Assembly: GCA_965204245.1 (NCBI GenBank)
Contig: CBDBED010000011.1
Span: 124,001-188,000 of the forward strand
DNA from: JAAXIE01 sp965204245
Lineage (GTDB): Bacteria > Chloroflexota > Dehalococcoidia > Lucifugimonadales > JAAXIE01
Length of the DNA: 64,000 bases
Direction of reading: 5' to 3'
In this document: positions 16,367 through 24,540 of the stretch, one piece after another
How the letters are laid out: each line of letters starts with the position of its first letter
Numbering within the stretch: position 1 is the first letter of the stretch
Translations under genes and position numbers: made by a program
The notes under the pieces: model-generated
What the model was told of the DNA's origin: nothing
The model's database searches: none
The model's input: the letters and a program-made list of their open reading frames with translations, nothing else

Positions 16367-17801
16367 GGACGGACTCATTCCAGGATTGGGTGCGGGGCAG
16401 GATTCAACCTTGCTCGGCTCACCCCCATTCCAACCCTTCCCACCCTTGAGGGGGAGGGGGTTATTCGGCATGTGGGGTTTGGTCCTTCGACTTCGTGGCA
16501 CGGTCAACACAACCTCCGCGCTAAGTCGCTTGGAGGCTGTGTTGACCGCGCCACTTCGCTCAGGACGAACGGGAGAGGTGGGGAGGCTTGTGGGTGGGGT
16601 GTGGTTCCTGCCTTGCTGAGTCGGTTGGAGGCTGTGTTGAGCGCGCGACTTCGCTCGGGACGAACGGAGAGGGAGGGGTGGAAGCTTGTGGCGGGGTGTG
16701 GATCGTGACTTGCTGAGTTGGTTGGAGGCTGTGTTGACCGCGCCACTCCGCTCAGGACGAACGGAGGGGGAGGGGTGGAAGCTTGTGGGCGGGGTGTGGT
16801 TCGTGCCTTGCTGAGTTGGTTGGAGGCTGTGTTGAGCGCGCCACTTCGCTCAGGACGAACGGGAGAGGTGGGGATTTGGGTGGCGGACTGTACCTCTCCG
16901 GGATTGGTGATTTGGTGTGCGAGTCCGGGTTACGTGGGTTCCCGCCCCCGTCTCCACGAGGGCAGGCTCTGCGCGGGAATGACGGGAAGGAGGCGCGGGA
17001 ATGACGAGGAGGAGGCGCGGGAATGACGGGAAGAAGGTGCGGGGAATGATGGGGGAGAAGTTGACGAAGGGCTGCGAGGACGAGGGAAAGGGGCTATGCA
17101 AGGAACGGGGTGGTCCTTCGACTTCGCTCAGGACGAACGGAGGGGGAGGGGTGGAGGGGCTTGTGGGCGGGGTATGGACCCTGGGTTGCTGACTCGGTTG
17201 GAGGCAGTGTTGACTGCGTCACTTCGCTCGGGACGAACGGAGGGGGAGGGGTGGAAGCTTGTGGCGGGGTGTGGTTCGTGCCTTGCTGAGTGGGTTGGAG
17301 GCTGTGTTGACCGCGCCACTTCGCTCAGGACGAACGGGAGAGGTGGGGATTTGGGTGGCGGACTGTGCCTCTCCGGGATTGGTGATTTGGTGTGCGAGTC
17401 CGGGTTACGTGGGTTCCCGCCTGCGCGGGAATGACGGAGGGAGGTGTGGGAATGGCGGAGGGAGGTGTGGGAATGACGGAGGGAGGTGTGGGAATGACGG
17501 GAGGAAGGTGCGGGAATGACGGAGGGAGGTGTGGGAATGACGGAGGGAGGTGTGGGAATGACGGGAGGAAGGTGCGGGAATGACGGAGGGAGGTGTGGGA
17601 ATGACGGGAGGGAGGTGTGGGAATGACGGAGGGAGGTGTGGGAATGACGGGAGGGAGGTGTGGGAATGACGGGAGGGAGGTGTGGGAATGACGGAGGGAG
17701 GTGTGGGAATGACGGAGGGAGGTGTGGGAAAGATGGGGAGAGGGATGGGGAATTGATGATGGGGAGAGGGATGGGGAATTGGGAAGGGATAGGAGGGGGA
17801 T
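16367..17801. repeat. Largest repeat cluster: family B hairpin, half-copies, family A, minisatellite
   Basis: No gene in 1.4 kb. A complete family B element lies at 16489-16572. Right half-copies (GTTGGAGGCTGTGTTGA ... CGCTC(A/G)GGACGAACGG) recur near 16620, 16715, 16812, 17195 and 17292; a bare end-to-end copy is at 17110. Family A copies lie at 16926-16983 (loop replaced by a longer nested hairpin containing CCCCGTCTCCACGAGGGCAG) and 17400-17434. The stretch 16770-16920 is itself duplicated at 17250-17400. Confidence 0.88.
17436..17732. repeat. 21-22-base minisatellite, about 14 units
   Basis: Units GGAGGGAGGTGTGGGAATGAC, some with one extra G or with AAGGTGC, follow head to tail. The GGGAATGAC part equals the right arm of family A, so the array appears to have grown from the end of the last family A copy. 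Confidence 0.9.
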
Positions 17802-18092
17802 ATGAGGCTGTTGACGGGGACTATTACGGTGGGGACGGCGGGAACGCGGCAGCGGTTTGCGCCTGAGCCGCGGGAGGCAATTTATGCCATCGTGTTCAAG
17901 GCCAAGGCGGGGAACGCGGGGAACTTCTATTTGGGAGGGCCGGAGGTGTCGTCGAGCGCGGGGATGGAGATGGAGCCGGGGGCGACGCTGCGCTTGGAGT
18001 TTCCAACGGGCAGGGAGGCGGCGTTGAGCGATTTCTACGGGGATGTGGCGAACAGCGGGGACAAGGTGGACTATTTAGCGACGGCGCGGTGA
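17802..18092 (+). CDS. Small phage structural protein, unknown
   Basis: 96 residues, beta-rich: RLLTGTITVGTAGTRQRFAP, IYAIVFKAKAGNAGNFYLGG, then MEMEPGATLRLEFPTGREAA. The pattern resembles small neck or fibre-base proteins found between connector and tail-terminator genes in siphophages. AGGAGGGGGAT lies before the ATG. Only position and composition support a structural role; no family is recognised. Confidence 0.6.
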   Translation: MRLLTGTITVGTAGTRQRFAPEPREAIYAIVFKAKAGNAGNFYLGGPEVSSSAGMEMEPGATLRLEFPTGREAALSDFYGDVANSGDKVDYLATAR

Positions 18093-18102
18093 GACCTGGT
18101 CG

Positions 18103-18540
18103 TTGGGGTTGGAAGAGAGGAGGAGGGACTTGGGAGACATCGGTATCTTTGTGAACACATTGGAGTCGCGGTTGGCGGCCATACCGGGGCTGCGGGTGTA
18201 TGACCGGCCTGTGACGGCGGTGAATGAATTTCCGTGCGCAATCATTGAGGACCACAACCCGCTGGCGCAGTACACGGTGTCGTCGAATGAGGCGGTGTAT
18301 TTCCTGACGATCACGATACTGCATAGTTCGAATGACGTGAGGGAGGCGTGGGAGGGGCTGGAGCCGTATTTGTCGGCGAGCGGGGGGCAGTCGGTGCGGG
18401 CTGCGGTGGACTTGATTGACGGGACGGACATGTCGTACATCCACGTCATATCGGCGTCGAGCAGGAGGCGGATACGGTATGCGGGGGCGGACTACTGGGG
18501 TGCGGAGTTGCTGGTGGAGGGGAGGGCGAGGTTGGGGTAG
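18103..18540 (+). CDS. Tail-terminator / tail-completion-like phage protein
   Basis: About 145 residues. IGIFVNTLESRLAAIPGLRV at the start, FPCAIIEDHNPLAQYTVSSN in the middle, and YFLTITILHSSNDVREAWEG followed by a C-terminal SRRRIRYAGADYWGAELLVE strand follow the order of tail-terminator (gpU/Neck1-like) proteins. The start is uncertain: the longest frame begins at TTG 18103, but a second TTG after GAGGAGGGAC (about 18130) is also possible. It is the last recognisable structural gene of this block. Its 3' end is duplicated 400 bases downstream. Confidence 0.62.
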   Translation: MGLEERRRDLGDIGIFVNTLESRLAAIPGLRVYDRPVTAVNEFPCAIIEDHNPLAQYTVSSNEAVYFLTITILHSSNDVREAWEGLEPYLSASGGQSVRAAVDLIDGTDMSYIHVISASSRRRIRYAGADYWGAELLVEGRARLG

Positions 18541-18554
18541 GTGGGGGTGGTAGA

Positions 18555-18583
18555 TTGACGAGGGCGTCGTCCGATGCTAGGCT
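18555..18583 (+). promoter_or_regulatory. Promoter of the abiF-like RNA
   Basis: TTGACG (18555-18560), 17 bases, TAGGCT (18578-18583). Transcription would start near 18590, just before the folded RNA. The same TTGAC-17-TAGNCT layout precedes dnaE and tRNA-Pro. Confidence 0.5.
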
Positions 18584-18589
18584 GAGACT

Positions 18590-18646
18590 TGATAGAACCC
18601 CCCACGCCTCTCGTAAGATCGGCGCACCACGGGGGGGCTTCTTTTT
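18590..18646 (+). ncRNA. abiF-motif-like structured RNA
   Basis: An outer stem CCCCCC (18598-18603) with GGGGGG (18631-18637) encloses a smaller CGCC/GGCG hairpin and is followed by CTTCTTTTT, a terminator-like end, directly before an Abi_2 gene start. A conserved RNA (the abiF motif) is known to precede abi genes of this family. Assignment is by position and shape; a covariance search would settle it. It could simply be a terminator. Confidence 0.45.
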
Positions 18647-18655
18647 GTCAGGCAT

Positions 18656-18928
18656 ATGGATATATCCGAATCGCGCTCTATACACCTCACGTCACCGCAC
18701 GAACAAGTGCAGCACCTCATAGACTGCGGGATGACCATCGACGACCGCGCTGCCTCTGTAAGGAGCCTGACACACATAGGATTCCAGCGTCTGAGTTCCT
18801 ATTGGAGAACATTTGAATCATCGACGGAAAGCGGGGAAGGCAACCTATTTGTGTTTCGTGGTCGAGGCGGAGGGGGATTCCAGTGTGCGGGGCGTATTAC
18901 TGGGTGTGGCGTTGCTGGTAGAGGGTAG
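18656..18928 (+). pseudogene. Truncated Abi_2 (AbiD/AbiF-like) abortive infection gene
   Basis: The first ~65 codons encode SPHEQVQHLIDCGMTIDDRA and SVRSLTHIGFQRLSSYWRTF, the N-terminal signature of Abi_2 proteins (RGM-I-D followed by IGYYRLSGYWYPF in relatives). Family members are about 300 residues; here the frame runs into the duplicated tail-gene end and stops after 90. The conserved HEPN-type C-terminal part is lost. This is therefore a broken phage-exclusion gene; a functional short peptide is unlikely. Confidence 0.7.
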
Positions 18929-18990
18929 GGCGAGGTCGGGGTGGTGCCCATAGGGTCCTATAGCATTCTTAACCAGTTTGGATGTGTCGT

Positions 18991-19713
18991 TCATGGATTC
19001 TTCTGTTCTCCTTGGAGCAACAGAACTAACTTGCCAAATCTCTCTTCTAGTTGTTGGGTATGTCGCCGATTCAGTTCGTATTGCAGCAATACCCCGGCGC
19101 CCATTATCAAGACACCTAAAAAAGTGTGGTTGAGGAATACAATGGATCCTACGCCGGCCACAATAACCACCAGGCCCGGCATTGACATGATGACGGCGGT
19201 TGCGACCAATGACAATGTGGCTAAAGCGACATACAGGGCGACCGACACGGCTTCCAGCACCATGAGTATGACACCCCCTGGCCTCGTTAGTAGCCACGTT
19301 AACGAGAAGAGCATTGCTGTGATTGGCGCCACCACTCCATACACAAGTAGGCGAGCAATCGTCATTGCGGCACGAGCATCCGCATCTGAATCGAAACGAG
19401 CGATGATTCTGGCTTTGTATTGCTCTTGAGTCACTCGAAATGACAACCAAATCCCTTCTGGAAAAAGAGAGAGGAAGCCGTGGAGAGCACGGAACAGTTG
19501 ATGGATTATGGGTAGAGCTCGAGCGTACGTCGTCGGATTAAGGTAGCGCCAGCAGTTTATAGGACTGACGTTATCGGTCCATTCTTCGCCGCACCCGCAG
19601 CTACAGCGATTGGGAGACCCCTGCCAATGAGGGAAAACTGGACTAGGCTTGCTAAATGTTTCATGGTAGACACGGCGTGCTACCCACTTCTCGTGCTCGG
19701 TCATGCTATCCAT
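18991..19713 (-). CDS. Membrane protein of unknown function
   Basis: 240 residues. The first 60 are soluble with a CSCGCG cysteine cluster (NRCSCGCGEEWTDN) that could bind metal. Four hydrophobic segments follow: LLVYGVVAPITAMLFSLTWL, VILMVLEAVSVALYVALATL, a MSMPGLVVIVAGVGSIVFL stretch and FLGVLIMGAGVLLQYEL. A charged coiled-coil tail (NRRHTQQLEERFGKLVLLLQ) ends the protein. ATG 19713 has GGGAG six bases upstream and is preferred over one 33 bases earlier. No family is recognised. AT-richer than neighbours, suggesting recent arrival. Confidence 0.6.
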   Translation of the reverse strand: MDSMTEHEKWVARRVYHETFSKPSPVFPHWQGSPNRCSCGCGEEWTDNVSPINCWRYLNPTTYARALPIIHQLFRALHGFLSLFPEGIWLSFRVTQEQYKARIIARFDSDADARAAMTIARLLVYGVVAPITAMLFSLTWLLTRPGGVILMVLEAVSVALYVALATLSLVATAVIMSMPGLVVIVAGVGSIVFLNHTFLGVLIMGAGVLLQYELNRRHTQQLEERFGKLVLLLQGEQKNP

Positions 19714-19922
19714 GTCCAACTCCCGGTCCCTCTGGTAATACTGCAATTGGGATTAGGGTACACCTTGGGATGCCCTCCGTTACAAGATACTGAGTGGAGA
19801 TAGCTAACATGAGGGTATCGGATAGCGTGGTATACTGGCGGGCATGTTGCACTGGCGTCCTTCATGCTCTCTGCAGCCAGTGATTTGCGGGAGACCGGCA
19901 TAGGGTGGGTTGCCCGCTTTTG

Positions 19923-21404
19923 ATGTTCCGGCCGTTGGCCAGCATGGTGCTGGGGGCGGTTGCTTTTCTTGCTTTCTTCGTGTACCTGCTGTTCACCGTT
20001 GTTGGCGGGCATTTTCTGTCGGCGGACTTCTATACAGAGGCTCTTGCTGAGCAGGAGGTGTATGCGCGGGTCTATGACGAGGTATTGGTTGACCCGGAGA
20101 TGGAGGACACGACCAAGGGGTTGCTGGGGAATGTGGAAGTGCCCCAAGAGGAGGTGGCGGATGTGGCGAGGAGAATCATGCCACCGGAGTACCTGCAAGG
20201 GGAGACGGAGCGCAATCTGGACGGGCTCATCGATTATCTCAAGAAGGACGCGGACGGACTGGACTTGTATATCGATCTGGAGGGTCCGCTGGAGAGTGCA
20301 AGTGAGGAGTTGGTGAGGTATGCGGAGGACCGGATCAGCCGGATAGAAGTGGTGGAGGCGGGAGACGCTGGGCAGGCCGCGCCTGGAGCGGGTGATGCGG
20401 AGCAGGGGGCCGTGGTGGGAGAGGCGGACGAGGTTGATGTGGGAGAGGCCGCGGAGCTAGCGATGGAGGCGCTGGAAAGCGGCGAGCCGATTCGCTTGGA
20501 GCAGGTGGAACTGGAGACGGACGAGGAGTGGACCCGTTACTGGGAAGACACGGTGCATGAGTTGCAGTCGGGTGAACTGCCGAGCAGGGTGCCGAAGCTG
20601 GCCGGGGTTGATATCGAGACGAGACTGGACTCGTATGACGATGCGCTAGGGGAGTTGCGGCAGAGGGATGACGTGCCGGCGGAAGTGCTGGATGCTCTGC
20701 AGGAGCCGGAGACGGATGCGAGGATACGTGAGGCGTTGCGGAGAGACGCGCCGGACCTGGCTGCGGAGGAAGAAATCATCCAGGAGGTGCTGACGGCGGC
20801 GACGGGCGGGGTGCTGCCTACGCTGGTTGACGACACATTGGATGACGTGCGGCGGAAGCTGGTGACTCCTGATGGGACGGAGTGCGGAGATTTGCCGGCG
20901 GGGGCCGACCTGTCGGAGTGCAGTCGCTGGGATTTGGAGGGGTTGGTGGATGAGGACATAGAGGAGAGGGAAGGGTTGGCAGAGGTGAGGGACGGGATCC
21001 GGCTATCGGGGTTGCTGGGTTCGTGGCTGCCCATGGCTGTGCTGGTTGGGGCTTGCGGGCTGGTGGCACTGGTCAACCTGCCGCGTATCGTGTCGATGCT
21101 GCGATGGCTGGGCATCATTCTGGGGGGTACCGGACTGGTCTTCTTGATTGCGGGAATACTGGTGGGGGGGACCATTGCGGACAGGTTGGACTCGGCGTTG
21201 CAGGGTGCTCTGGCGGAGGCTGATGCGCCAAGCAGTGTGGGGGCGATAGCGTCGGACGTGACGTTGCACATGGCGGACGGGCTGTCGCTGGCGTTTACGG
21301 CGCCGTCGCTGATCATGCTGGTGGTGGGAGCGGGGCTGTTTGGGGTGTCGCTGTTCATACGGCGGGTGCCGATAGTGCGGAGGATACCGTTCATCAGTAC
21401 GTGA
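19923..21404 (+). CDS. Large membrane-anchored acidic protein, unknown
   Basis: About 493 residues. One N-terminal membrane helix (MVLGAVAFLAFFVYLLFTVV), a long acidic extracytoplasmic region (residues ~40-370, rich in Glu/Asp, with VEVPQEEVADVARRIMPPEY near the front), and three C-terminal helices (LPMAVLVGACGLVALVNLP, LGIILGGTGLVFLIAGILVG, LIMLVVGAGLFGVSLFI). Similar layouts occur in Chloroflexota proteins without known function. ATG 19923 is taken; a GTG 18 bases earlier is equally open, and neither has a clear ribosome site. TATACTGG upstream (about 19830) is a possible -10. Confidence 0.68.
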   Translation: MFRPLASMVLGAVAFLAFFVYLLFTVVGGHFLSADFYTEALAEQEVYARVYDEVLVDPEMEDTTKGLLGNVEVPQEEVADVARRIMPPEYLQGETERNLDGLIDYLKKDADGLDLYIDLEGPLESASEELVRYAEDRISRIEVVEAGDAGQAAPGAGDAEQGAVVGEADEVDVGEAAELAMEALESGEPIRLEQVELETDEEWTRYWEDTVHELQSGELPSRVPKLAGVDIETRLDSYDDALGELRQRDDVPAEVLDALQEPETDARIREALRRDAPDLAAEEEIIQEVLTAATGGVLPTLVDDTLDDVRRKLVTPDGTECGDLPAGADLSECSRWDLEGLVDEDIEEREGLAEVRDGIRLSGLLGSWLPMAVLVGACGLVALVNLPRIVSMLRWLGIILGGTGLVFLIAGILVGGTIADRLDSALQGALAEADAPSSVGAIASDVTLHMADGLSLAFTAPSLIMLVVGAGLFGVSLFIRRVPIVRRIPFIST

Positions 21405-21467
21405 TGGGCGGGCTCTCGTAGCTGCTATACTGGCAAGAACGGGAAGAAAGCCCGCCGGAGGGTTGGC

Positions 21468-22184
21468 ATGACTGCGGCCAGAGGAAAGGCGTCGCCGGGG
21501 TCCGCCGTTGAAATACCCTGGTATGAACTCATCGACGATCCCGAACCGCCGGAAGACGCGATGCAACAGGATGACACGATTCACGATGTGATGTCGATAC
21601 TGAGGGCGCGGTACGAGGGCGATGCGTCGGTCTTGTGTTCCGATGAGACGGATATCATCTATGATGTGAATACGCCGGGTTCTCGTGTAGCACCTGACGG
21701 GTATGTCGTGTTCGGGGTGGACGCGGCACGGATAAAACTGGAGCGTCGCAGTTACGTCATTGACGAATGGGGGCGGCCTCCTTCATGGGTCTTGGAGGTG
21801 GCATCAGAGAGCACGGCCGGGAGGGACTTGAGGGAAAAGCGGGAGATATACGCACGGATGGGGGCGAGGGAGTACTGGCGTCTGGACAGGAGGGGAGAGT
21901 ATTACGGAGAGCCACTGGTGGGGGAGGGCTTGGTGGATGGGGAGTACCAGAGGTTCGAGTTGCACACGGACGACAACGGGGACATCTGGTCGCGCAGTGA
22001 GGTGCTTGGGGTGGACGTGGTGTACCGGGTGGAGGAGGGGGTGGGCCGGTTTCTGCTGAGAGACAGTGCTACTGGGGAGTGGTTGAACACGCTGGGTGTG
22101 GAGAGGGCGATGCGGGCGGAAGCGGAGGCGCGGGTGCAGGAACTTCAGGCTGAGTTGGAGCGGATGCGTGGAGGGCAGGGGTGA
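21468..22184 (+). CDS. Uma2 family (DUF820) putative endonuclease
   Basis: 238 residues. Uma2 proteins have a PD-(D/E)XK nuclease fold: here VAPDGYVVFGVDAA (Asp), WVLEVASESTAGRDLREK (Glu-X-Ala in place of Glu-X-Lys, followed by the family KR-Y-Y motif as KREIYARMGAREYWRLD). The C-terminal 25 residues form a coiled coil (RAEAEARVQELQAELERM). GGAGGGTTGGC precedes the ATG and TATACT at 21426-21431 may be its -10. Uma2 genes are abundant in Chloroflexota and cyanobacteria; their role is unclear, possibly linked to mobile elements or toxin-antitoxin-like systems. Confidence 0.82.
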   Translation: MTAARGKASPGSAVEIPWYELIDDPEPPEDAMQQDDTIHDVMSILRARYEGDASVLCSDETDIIYDVNTPGSRVAPDGYVVFGVDAARIKLERRSYVIDEWGRPPSWVLEVASESTAGRDLREKREIYARMGAREYWRLDRRGEYYGEPLVGEGLVDGEYQRFELHTDDNGDIWSRSEVLGVDVVYRVEEGVGRFLLRDSATGEWLNTLGVERAMRAEAEARVQELQAELERMRGGQG

Positions 22185-22301
22185 GGAAGACATCACTGAG
22201 CCTTGGAACCGACCGGTAGCTGTTTGGACACAATTCTGCGCTGAAGCGAATCTAAGACACTTAGGTACGATGCGGGCTCCAATTGTGCAAGGGACATTCC
22301 T

Positions 22302-23090
22302 GTGAATGCAGTGGAGCTCTGCACTTCTGTAGGGAATTCCTTGCCCACCCTCTTCACATGCTCACCAGGTCCTCAAGAGGGAGTGCGGGTCCGAACCCCG
22401 TTGTTGTATCCGGATGGTGGGGTAGTGGATGTTTTCGTCCTAGAGCGCGGCGGAGGCTACACTATCACAGACTTCGGGGATGCTTTGGGCTGGCTTGAGC
22501 TTCAGTCGGTCAGTCGCCAAAGGTCACCCAAGCAGCAAGCGCTGGTGTTGGACGTATGTCAGACGCTGCGTATCGAACTGTCCCAAGGCCAACTGGTGGT
22601 TCGGTCGGTCATGGAGGATGCACTGGGCGAATCAGTTCTGCGGGTTGCTCAAGGAGTTGTACGGGTTTCCGACCTGTGGTTCACACTGCGAAGCCAAGCG
22701 GTCCAGAACACAGCGGATGAAGTGGATGAGTGGCTACGGGAGAAGGAGATACCGTTTGAGCGCCATGTGCAGAGGCAGGGTAGGTCGACGCGAATGTGGT
22801 CAGTCGATTTTGAAACATACGTCGACGGCTACACTTCTATGGTCTTCCTTCTGAGTACGGGCTCGCGAGGGGCTGCGCGCAGACTAACCGAGCACGTCCT
22901 GGCTGGGTGGGTAGACTTGAACCACCTTAAGGTGAATCAACGGAATATTGCTTTTGTTTCGCTCTTCGATGATACGGAAGACGTTTGGCGCCCTGAGGAC
23001 TTTAGCTTGTTGGATGCGCACTCTGATATTGGCCGGTGGTCCCGCCCCGATGAGTTTCAGAGCCTGTTAGGAACTATACCTCCCAAGTAG
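22302..23090 (+). CDS. DUF1828-domain protein
   Basis: 262 residues. RVRTPLLYPDGGVVDVFVLE then RGGGYTITDFGDALGWLEL is the DUF1828 signature (a strand pair followed by a D-G-x-T-L-like turn). The second half (about 130-260) resembles DUF1829-type C-terminal regions with VDEWLREKEIPFERHVQ. These proteins occur near toxin-antitoxin and restriction genes, with no proven activity. The GTG start has AAGGGAC upstream. AT content is higher than in the core genes, in line with an accessory origin. Confidence 0.62.
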   Translation: MNAVELCTSVGNSLPTLFTCSPGPQEGVRVRTPLLYPDGGVVDVFVLERGGGYTITDFGDALGWLELQSVSRQRSPKQQALVLDVCQTLRIELSQGQLVVRSVMEDALGESVLRVAQGVVRVSDLWFTLRSQAVQNTADEVDEWLREKEIPFERHVQRQGRSTRMWSVDFETYVDGYTSMVFLLSTGSRGAARRLTEHVLAGWVDLNHLKVNQRNIAFVSLFDDTEDVWRPEDFSLLDAHSDIGRWSRPDEFQSLLGTIPPK

Positions 23091-23134
23091 TGAAGTTGTC
23101 GTTTGGGTAGCCTTTCCACTGCTTGCGGGGTTGG

Positions 23135-23162
23135 TTGACAATGGGCGGGGGCGGGGGATAAT
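23135..23162 (+). promoter_or_regulatory. Sigma70-type promoter of the BNR-repeat gene
   Basis: TTGACA (23135-23140), 16 bases, GATAAT (23157-23162). The expected start leaves a leader of about 44 bases before ATG 23213. Confidence 0.66.
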
Positions 23163-23212
23163 GGCGGTGAACCCCATTTTTGAAACCTTATTTGCATAAT
23201 GGGAGGGATGTC

Positions 23213-24199
23213 ATGAAGGATGATTATACCCTTTTGGTGGGGACGGTTCAGGCGAGCATTTGGCGAAGTGATGATGGCGGGGATACTTGGACGCGGGCCA
23301 AGGGCGAGCGGCCGAAGCTGCCTTGGAGCGAGTTGCAGTGCTTTGACCTTGCGGTGCATCCGAAGGACCCCAAGGTGGTGTATGCCGGGACGAATGATGG
23401 CGTGTACCGCAGCGATGACAGGGGGGCCAGCTTTGAGAGGCTGGACTCGGCGTTGAACGACTATGACGTGTGGTCGCTGGCGATCGACCCGGTGAACCCG
23501 GACAACATCTATGCGGGGTGCAGGCCGGGGGCGATTTTCCGGACGAAGGATGGGGGCGCGAACTGGGAGCATTGCGCTGCCGAGTTTGCGGAGTACTGCA
23601 TGAATGTGAGCGTGCCCCGGGTGCTGACGATGGCAGTGGACCCCTCGGACCCGCGGAAGATATGGGCGGGGGCCGAGGTGGATGGCGTGCGCCGGAGCAT
23701 CGACGGCGGGGAGACATGGAGCCGGGTGGAGTCGCTGGCTGAGCCGGACATCCACTTCATTGCGGTGAGCCCAGGGTCGAACGGGGAGCCTTCGAGGGTA
23801 ATCACGAGCACGGCGCCCGAGATATACCTGAGCTCCGATGTTGGCGAGAGTTGGAGCACGGTGGGGGCGCGGGAGAATTTCCCGATGACGTTCTGTCGCG
23901 GGCTGGCAATCAAGCCGGATGACCCGAACACGGTGTTCCTTGGCAACGGGAACAGCTTCATTGGGGACAACGGCACGGTACTGCGGTCGCGGGACCGGGG
24001 CGAGACTTGGGAGAATTTGGATGTGCCGAAGCCGAACTCGCCGATGTGGGTGTTTGCGGTGAACGGGGCCGACCCGGACCTGATTATCGGGAACAGCCAC
24101 TATGGGGAGTTGTTCGTGAGCGAGGATGGCGGGGACAGATGGGAGAAGATGGAGCGTGAGTTCAGCGAGATACGGTCGCTGGCTTGGACGCCGAATTAG
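23213..24199 (+). CDS. BNR / sialidase-like repeat beta-propeller protein
   Basis: 328 residues. At least five Asp-box type motifs are visible: SIWRSDDGGDTWTRA, GVYRSDDRGASFERL, AIFRTKDGGANWEHC, GVRRSIDGGETWSRV, TVLRSRDRGETWENL and ELFVSEDGGDRWEKM, spaced 40-60 residues as in WD40/YVTN/BNR propellers. No catalytic sialidase residues or signal peptide are evident, so it is probably a cytoplasmic propeller of unknown ligand. ATG 23213 follows GGGAGGGATGTC. The final 65 bases and the terminator are duplicated at 24862-25003. Confidence 0.82.
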   Translation: MKDDYTLLVGTVQASIWRSDDGGDTWTRAKGERPKLPWSELQCFDLAVHPKDPKVVYAGTNDGVYRSDDRGASFERLDSALNDYDVWSLAIDPVNPDNIYAGCRPGAIFRTKDGGANWEHCAAEFAEYCMNVSVPRVLTMAVDPSDPRKIWAGAEVDGVRRSIDGGETWSRVESLAEPDIHFIAVSPGSNGEPSRVITSTAPEIYLSSDVGESWSTVGARENFPMTFCRGLAIKPDDPNTVFLGNGNSFIGDNGTVLRSRDRGETWENLDVPKPNSPMWVFAVNGADPDLIIGNSHYGELFVSEDGGDRWEKMEREFSEIRSLAWTPN

Positions 24200-24224
24200 G
24201 GGTACTGAACGGGAGATGTTTGGG

Positions 24225-24256
24225 GAGGGCCGGCGCAACGCGCTGGCCCTCTCTGT
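24225..24256 (+). terminator. Terminator hairpin after BNR gene
   Basis: GAGGGCCGGCGC-AA-CGCGCTGGCCCTC, then TCTGTATTT. Strong GC stem with a modest T-rich tail; can serve both converging genes. Confidence 0.7.
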
Positions 24257-24267
24257 ATTTCGGGGCA

Positions 24268-24537
24268 TTACACGCGGCGGAGAAGCCGGTCGTATTCGTG
24301 GTGCGGGCCTATCCAAAACCACACGATGGCATCTCCAGTCAGGACACCAAGGGCGCGGTAACCGATGCCCACCCGCACCGAATATACGGGACTGCGTTGG
24401 CTCACTCGCTTGAAGTCTAGGCTGGTGTGATTGGGGTTCGCCGCAAAGAAGCGGTAGGACTCTTGGGCTTGCCGTTGCACATGCTGCGGAAGGCGTCGAT
24501 AGGCGTCCCAGAAAGCACCTTGGGTAAACGAACGCAC
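24268..24537 (-). CDS. RelE/ParE-type toxin
   Basis: 89 residues. AFWDAYRRLPQHVQRQAQES, then FFAANPNHTSLDFKRVSQ, then VYSVRVGIGYRALGVLTGD and IVWFWIGPHHEYDRLL follow the helix-helix-three-strand order of RelE-superfamily toxins, including the C-terminal HHEYDRL motif typical of the cytotoxic-translational-repressor group. Such toxins cut mRNA on the ribosome or poison gyrase. It starts 3 bases after the antitoxin stop. TTG or ATG choice is not an issue; ATG at 24537 is clear. Confidence 0.8.
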   Translation of the reverse strand: MRSFTQGAFWDAYRRLPQHVQRQAQESYRFFAANPNHTSLDFKRVSQRSPVYSVRVGIGYRALGVLTGDAIVWFWIGPHHEYDRLLRRV

Positions 24538-24540
24538 GGG

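Larger units (their letters stand above)
18450..18944. repeat. Direct repeat of the tail gene 3' end flanking an abi cassette
   Basis: The last ~95 bases of the tail gene (about 18450-18546) reappear with roughly 75-80 percent identity at about 18852-18944; for instance GTTGCTGGTGGAGGGGAGGG against GTTGCTGGTAGAGGGTAGGG and GCGAGGTTGGGGT against GCGAGGTCGGGGT. Between them lie the promoter, RNA and truncated Abi_2 gene. Confidence 0.68.

Noticed and set aside
2990..17434. Repeat arrays as a CRISPR
   Set aside because: The core is strongly palindromic and spaced unevenly, the spacers are themselves repeats, and there are no cas genes.
23057..24322. 421-codon minus-strand frame opposite the BNR gene
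   Set aside because: Shadow of a GC-biased gene; no motif, Arg/Pro-rich.
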